64,000 bases of DNA from Oxytricha trifallax (lineage: Eukaryota > Ciliophora > Spirotrichea > Sporadotrichida > Oxytrichidae), in contig ARYC01025360.1 in the NCBI GenBank assembly GCA_000711775.1, positions 39,547-103,546 on the forward strand, in the 5' to 3' direction. Made by a program: the position numbers and the translations under genes. Shown here piece after piece: positions 61,843 to 64,000 of the stretch. Each line of letters begins with the position of its first letter. Positions within the stretch are counted from its first letter, which is position 1. The notes below the pieces were generated by a model, which did not search any database, had not been told where the DNA came from, and was given only the letters and a program-made list of their open reading frames with translations.

Positions 61843-64000
61843 AATAAATAAATAAAATAAGGAATATTTGAGTATTTTCGATGGTGAAATAAATTATCAA
61901 ATGATTTTTTTCAATTAAATTGGAAAATATTAAGATATTATTTTTTAAAGAATAATAATTCTCTAATAAAATTATTATAATTAAACCTTTCTAATTAGAT
62001 CTAGTTAGAATTTCTTTTATTAAAACCATTTAAGTTATCATTAAATTTTTATTAGTTCGTTTGAACTAGATCTAATTAATAAAATTATTTTTTTTTAAAA
62101 ATAAAATAAAATTTTCCAAAACATTCATAGAATTTCAATATAAAATGTGATGGTTTTAATATGTAGAAAATGCTTGGTTAAACGATGTTATTTGTCACCA
62201 TTTAAACTGAAATTTCTTTATTAGAATAAAATAATAATATTTTTTTTCTCAATATGATAAATAATTATATAAATCGATGCATCTACTAATTTTTATTAAG
62301 GAAAAAAAAATAATTGATTTTAAAGACAAATTAATTATAGAATCAGAATATCTTAATATTACATGTAATTTCTTTCAAAATCTTTTCTAGTGTTTTAAAT
62401 TCTTCTCATAATATAAATCGTAATATGCTATATTCGTAAATAATTAAAATCAAAAATATATCAATCAAAATATCTGAAATTCTTCGAACGTTATTAAAAA
62501 TATAATAATAAATTATCTATTGATTACTTTTTATATGATTCAAAGTATTAAAGAGGATTTTTTATTTTAACAAATTAATATTAATTTTAAGATTTACAAT
62601 CTAGAGTTGCATAAAATTTAATTAAATTGCATTTTTCATTTTATATAAATAAGTAAAATTGTGTAATTATATTATAATGAAGAAATTTTTTTTCTAAATT
62701 AACAGTTAATGATTGTGATAAGTGCAATATTTTGAAGTTATTCCTTATTTCATTAAAGACTTATCAATCTTCTTTTTATTTTTAAATTTTTTTTATAATC
62801 AATCTATTTCTAGATACATTACTTTGAGAATAGCAAACAATCTACTGAATAAAAAATGAATAAATAACATTTATATTGTACTTATTCATTATAGTAAATT
62901 GAACTATGGGTTCTCAAAAATCGGATATTACGAGGTGATTTATCAATCAATAATTAAAAAAAATATAATTACTTTCAGACTTATTGAATTTATATATTCT
63001 AATCATTAATTTTATCTATAAAGTGGAGAATGAGATCCTAAAATGAAGCTAAAAATGAAGTATTTCTATTTAATAAAAAAAAGTTGATAGGTTACTAGGT
63101 AAAGACAGAAAAATCCAAATTTAACAAAAGATTAATAACTTTAATGAATACTGAGTCATCTTCGTCGATAATTTATCCAAGCAATTTAATCTATATTACA
63201 TCTGAGGTAAGTGAGTAAAGTTGAAAATAAAAGCAATTTTTATTTTTATAATTTTAATGTGGTTATTGATGTCTTACATACCTTAAACTAAAGTATTAAA
63301 ATTTTGTTACATTTTAATATTGATAAATAGAAAAAATGTTAAAAAAGTCATTTAACTATTAAATTAGATTAAAAAAAAATATTTTGTGTTATATTAAATA
63401 TTTTTTAAGTTTTTGTATAACTTAAATAACTCATTAAAAGATTAATGATAAAGAATAACATCTAAACTTATCAATTTAATTTATTCATTTACTTTTAAAA
63501 AATAGATAATTAATATTAATCAAAATTAATTATAATTTATTAATGAAATAATTTAGAATTAAAATGTTTTTAATTTTTTTTGCTTAGTAAGGGATTAACC
63601 TTCGAATTAATAATATCAAAAATATAAAAATAATAAATTCAAAATATTTTATCATAAAAAAACAATCCTTACCTATCTTCCAAATTATTCTAATTAATAT
63701 TGGGAAGAATTAAAAAGTTTCTAAATTACCACATGATTAACTTTTTTCTCAACTATAATAATTAATTTATTTATAACTATAAATGAAATAAAATATTATA
63801 AAATTTTAATTTAATAATTTAATATATCATTATTCATGAATTTATGCAGATTATAGATAAATTATAAACAATCTTATTTAAATAAGGTTAATCTTTATAC
63901 ACTTACCCAATCAGATTTATTTCTTTACTAAAATGCTTTAGAACACAAAATTGACAAAGTTAATGTAAGTATTGTTTGATACTTAATTTTACAATAGAAA
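61843..64000. other. AT-rich stretch without a recognisable gene
   Basis: Low-complexity AT text on both strands to the window edge. No telomeric repeat, chromosome-breakage motif or element end was seen at the right border. Confidence 0.55.

Noticed and set aside
1..64000. TGA as tryptophan (all three stops reassigned)
   Set aside because: Conserved positions replaced by TGA call for Arg or Gly as well as others, and frameshifts accompany them, so nonsense mutation explains them better.
1..64000. rRNA, tRNA or other RNA genes
   Set aside because: No segment with the expected conserved cores or folding pattern was found by reading; a covariance-model scan would be needed to exclude small ones.

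Overview
Organism. This is very AT-rich eukaryotic DNA, by eye more than three quarters A+T. It makes sense only with TAA and TAG read as glutamine and TGA as the sole stop. With that code, and almost nowhere with the standard one, recognisable proteins appear: an IFT57-like intraflagellar transport protein, an MT-A70 adenine methyltransferase, protein kinases, an ankyrin protein, a MORN protein, a Tc1/IS630 transposase and a LINE endonuclease/RT fragment. Introns are tiny (34-45 bp, GT...AG). A ciliate fits best, probably oligohymenophorean and Tetrahymena-like. Nearly every cellular gene carries frameshifts and in-frame TGA codons, and mobile elements are dense, so the window is most likely germline (micronucleus)-limited DNA rather than an expressed macronuclear chromosome. 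Species and compartment are inferred.

Layout. 1-5.0 kb: featureless AT-rich DNA. 5.0-7.3 kb: a small inverted-repeat element around a GAT repeat, then a 1.42 kb element whose inverted ends are 19-20 bp tandem repeats, flanked by GTTGT duplications (Tlr-like). 7.4-9.3 kb: IFT57-like pseudogene with two inverted-repeat insertions. 13.2-13.8 kb: unrecognised ORF. 17.8-20.15 kb: decayed LINE (endonuclease to start of RT). 20.2-21.6 kb: dead protein kinase. 22.3-22.8 kb: small broken gene. 25.2-25.8 kb: second kinase scrap. 26.4-30.3 kb: remains of one or two secreted LamG-like/cysteine-rich proteins around a GC-richer orphan block. 31.9-33.9 kb: broken genes, one split by a hairpin element, and a MORN fragment. 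35.3-37.4 kb: unrecognised gene remnant abutting a 620 bp inverted-repeat element. 38.1-39.2 kb: Tc1/IS630-type transposase. 41.1-42.9 kb: C2H2 plus MT-A70 methyltransferase pseudogene and a coding remnant behind it. 44.4-45.7 kb: ankyrin gene remnant. 47.0-48.6 kb: the best-preserved ORF, about 484 codons, with a transposon-like (TTA)n tail. 53.7-54.1 and 55.1-55.8 kb: hairpin elements. 55.9-61.8 kb: further coding remnants and an inverted-repeat element. The rest is AT-rich DNA with no visible gene.

Main observation. Three copies (8668, 32718, 53671) of one roughly 390-415 bp hairpin element begin TTGTAG (TTGTCG in one copy), end CTACAA and are flanked by TA. In two copies, removing the element with one TA restores an open reading frame exactly. 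The arms of each copy match each other far better than they match the other copies, so the arms are being homogenised within each copy.

Caution. With one stop codon in AT-rich DNA, open frames of 200 or more codons occur by chance. ORF length alone was not taken as evidence; calls rest on motifs, composition, and continuity of sense across frameshifts. No search or alignment program was run.
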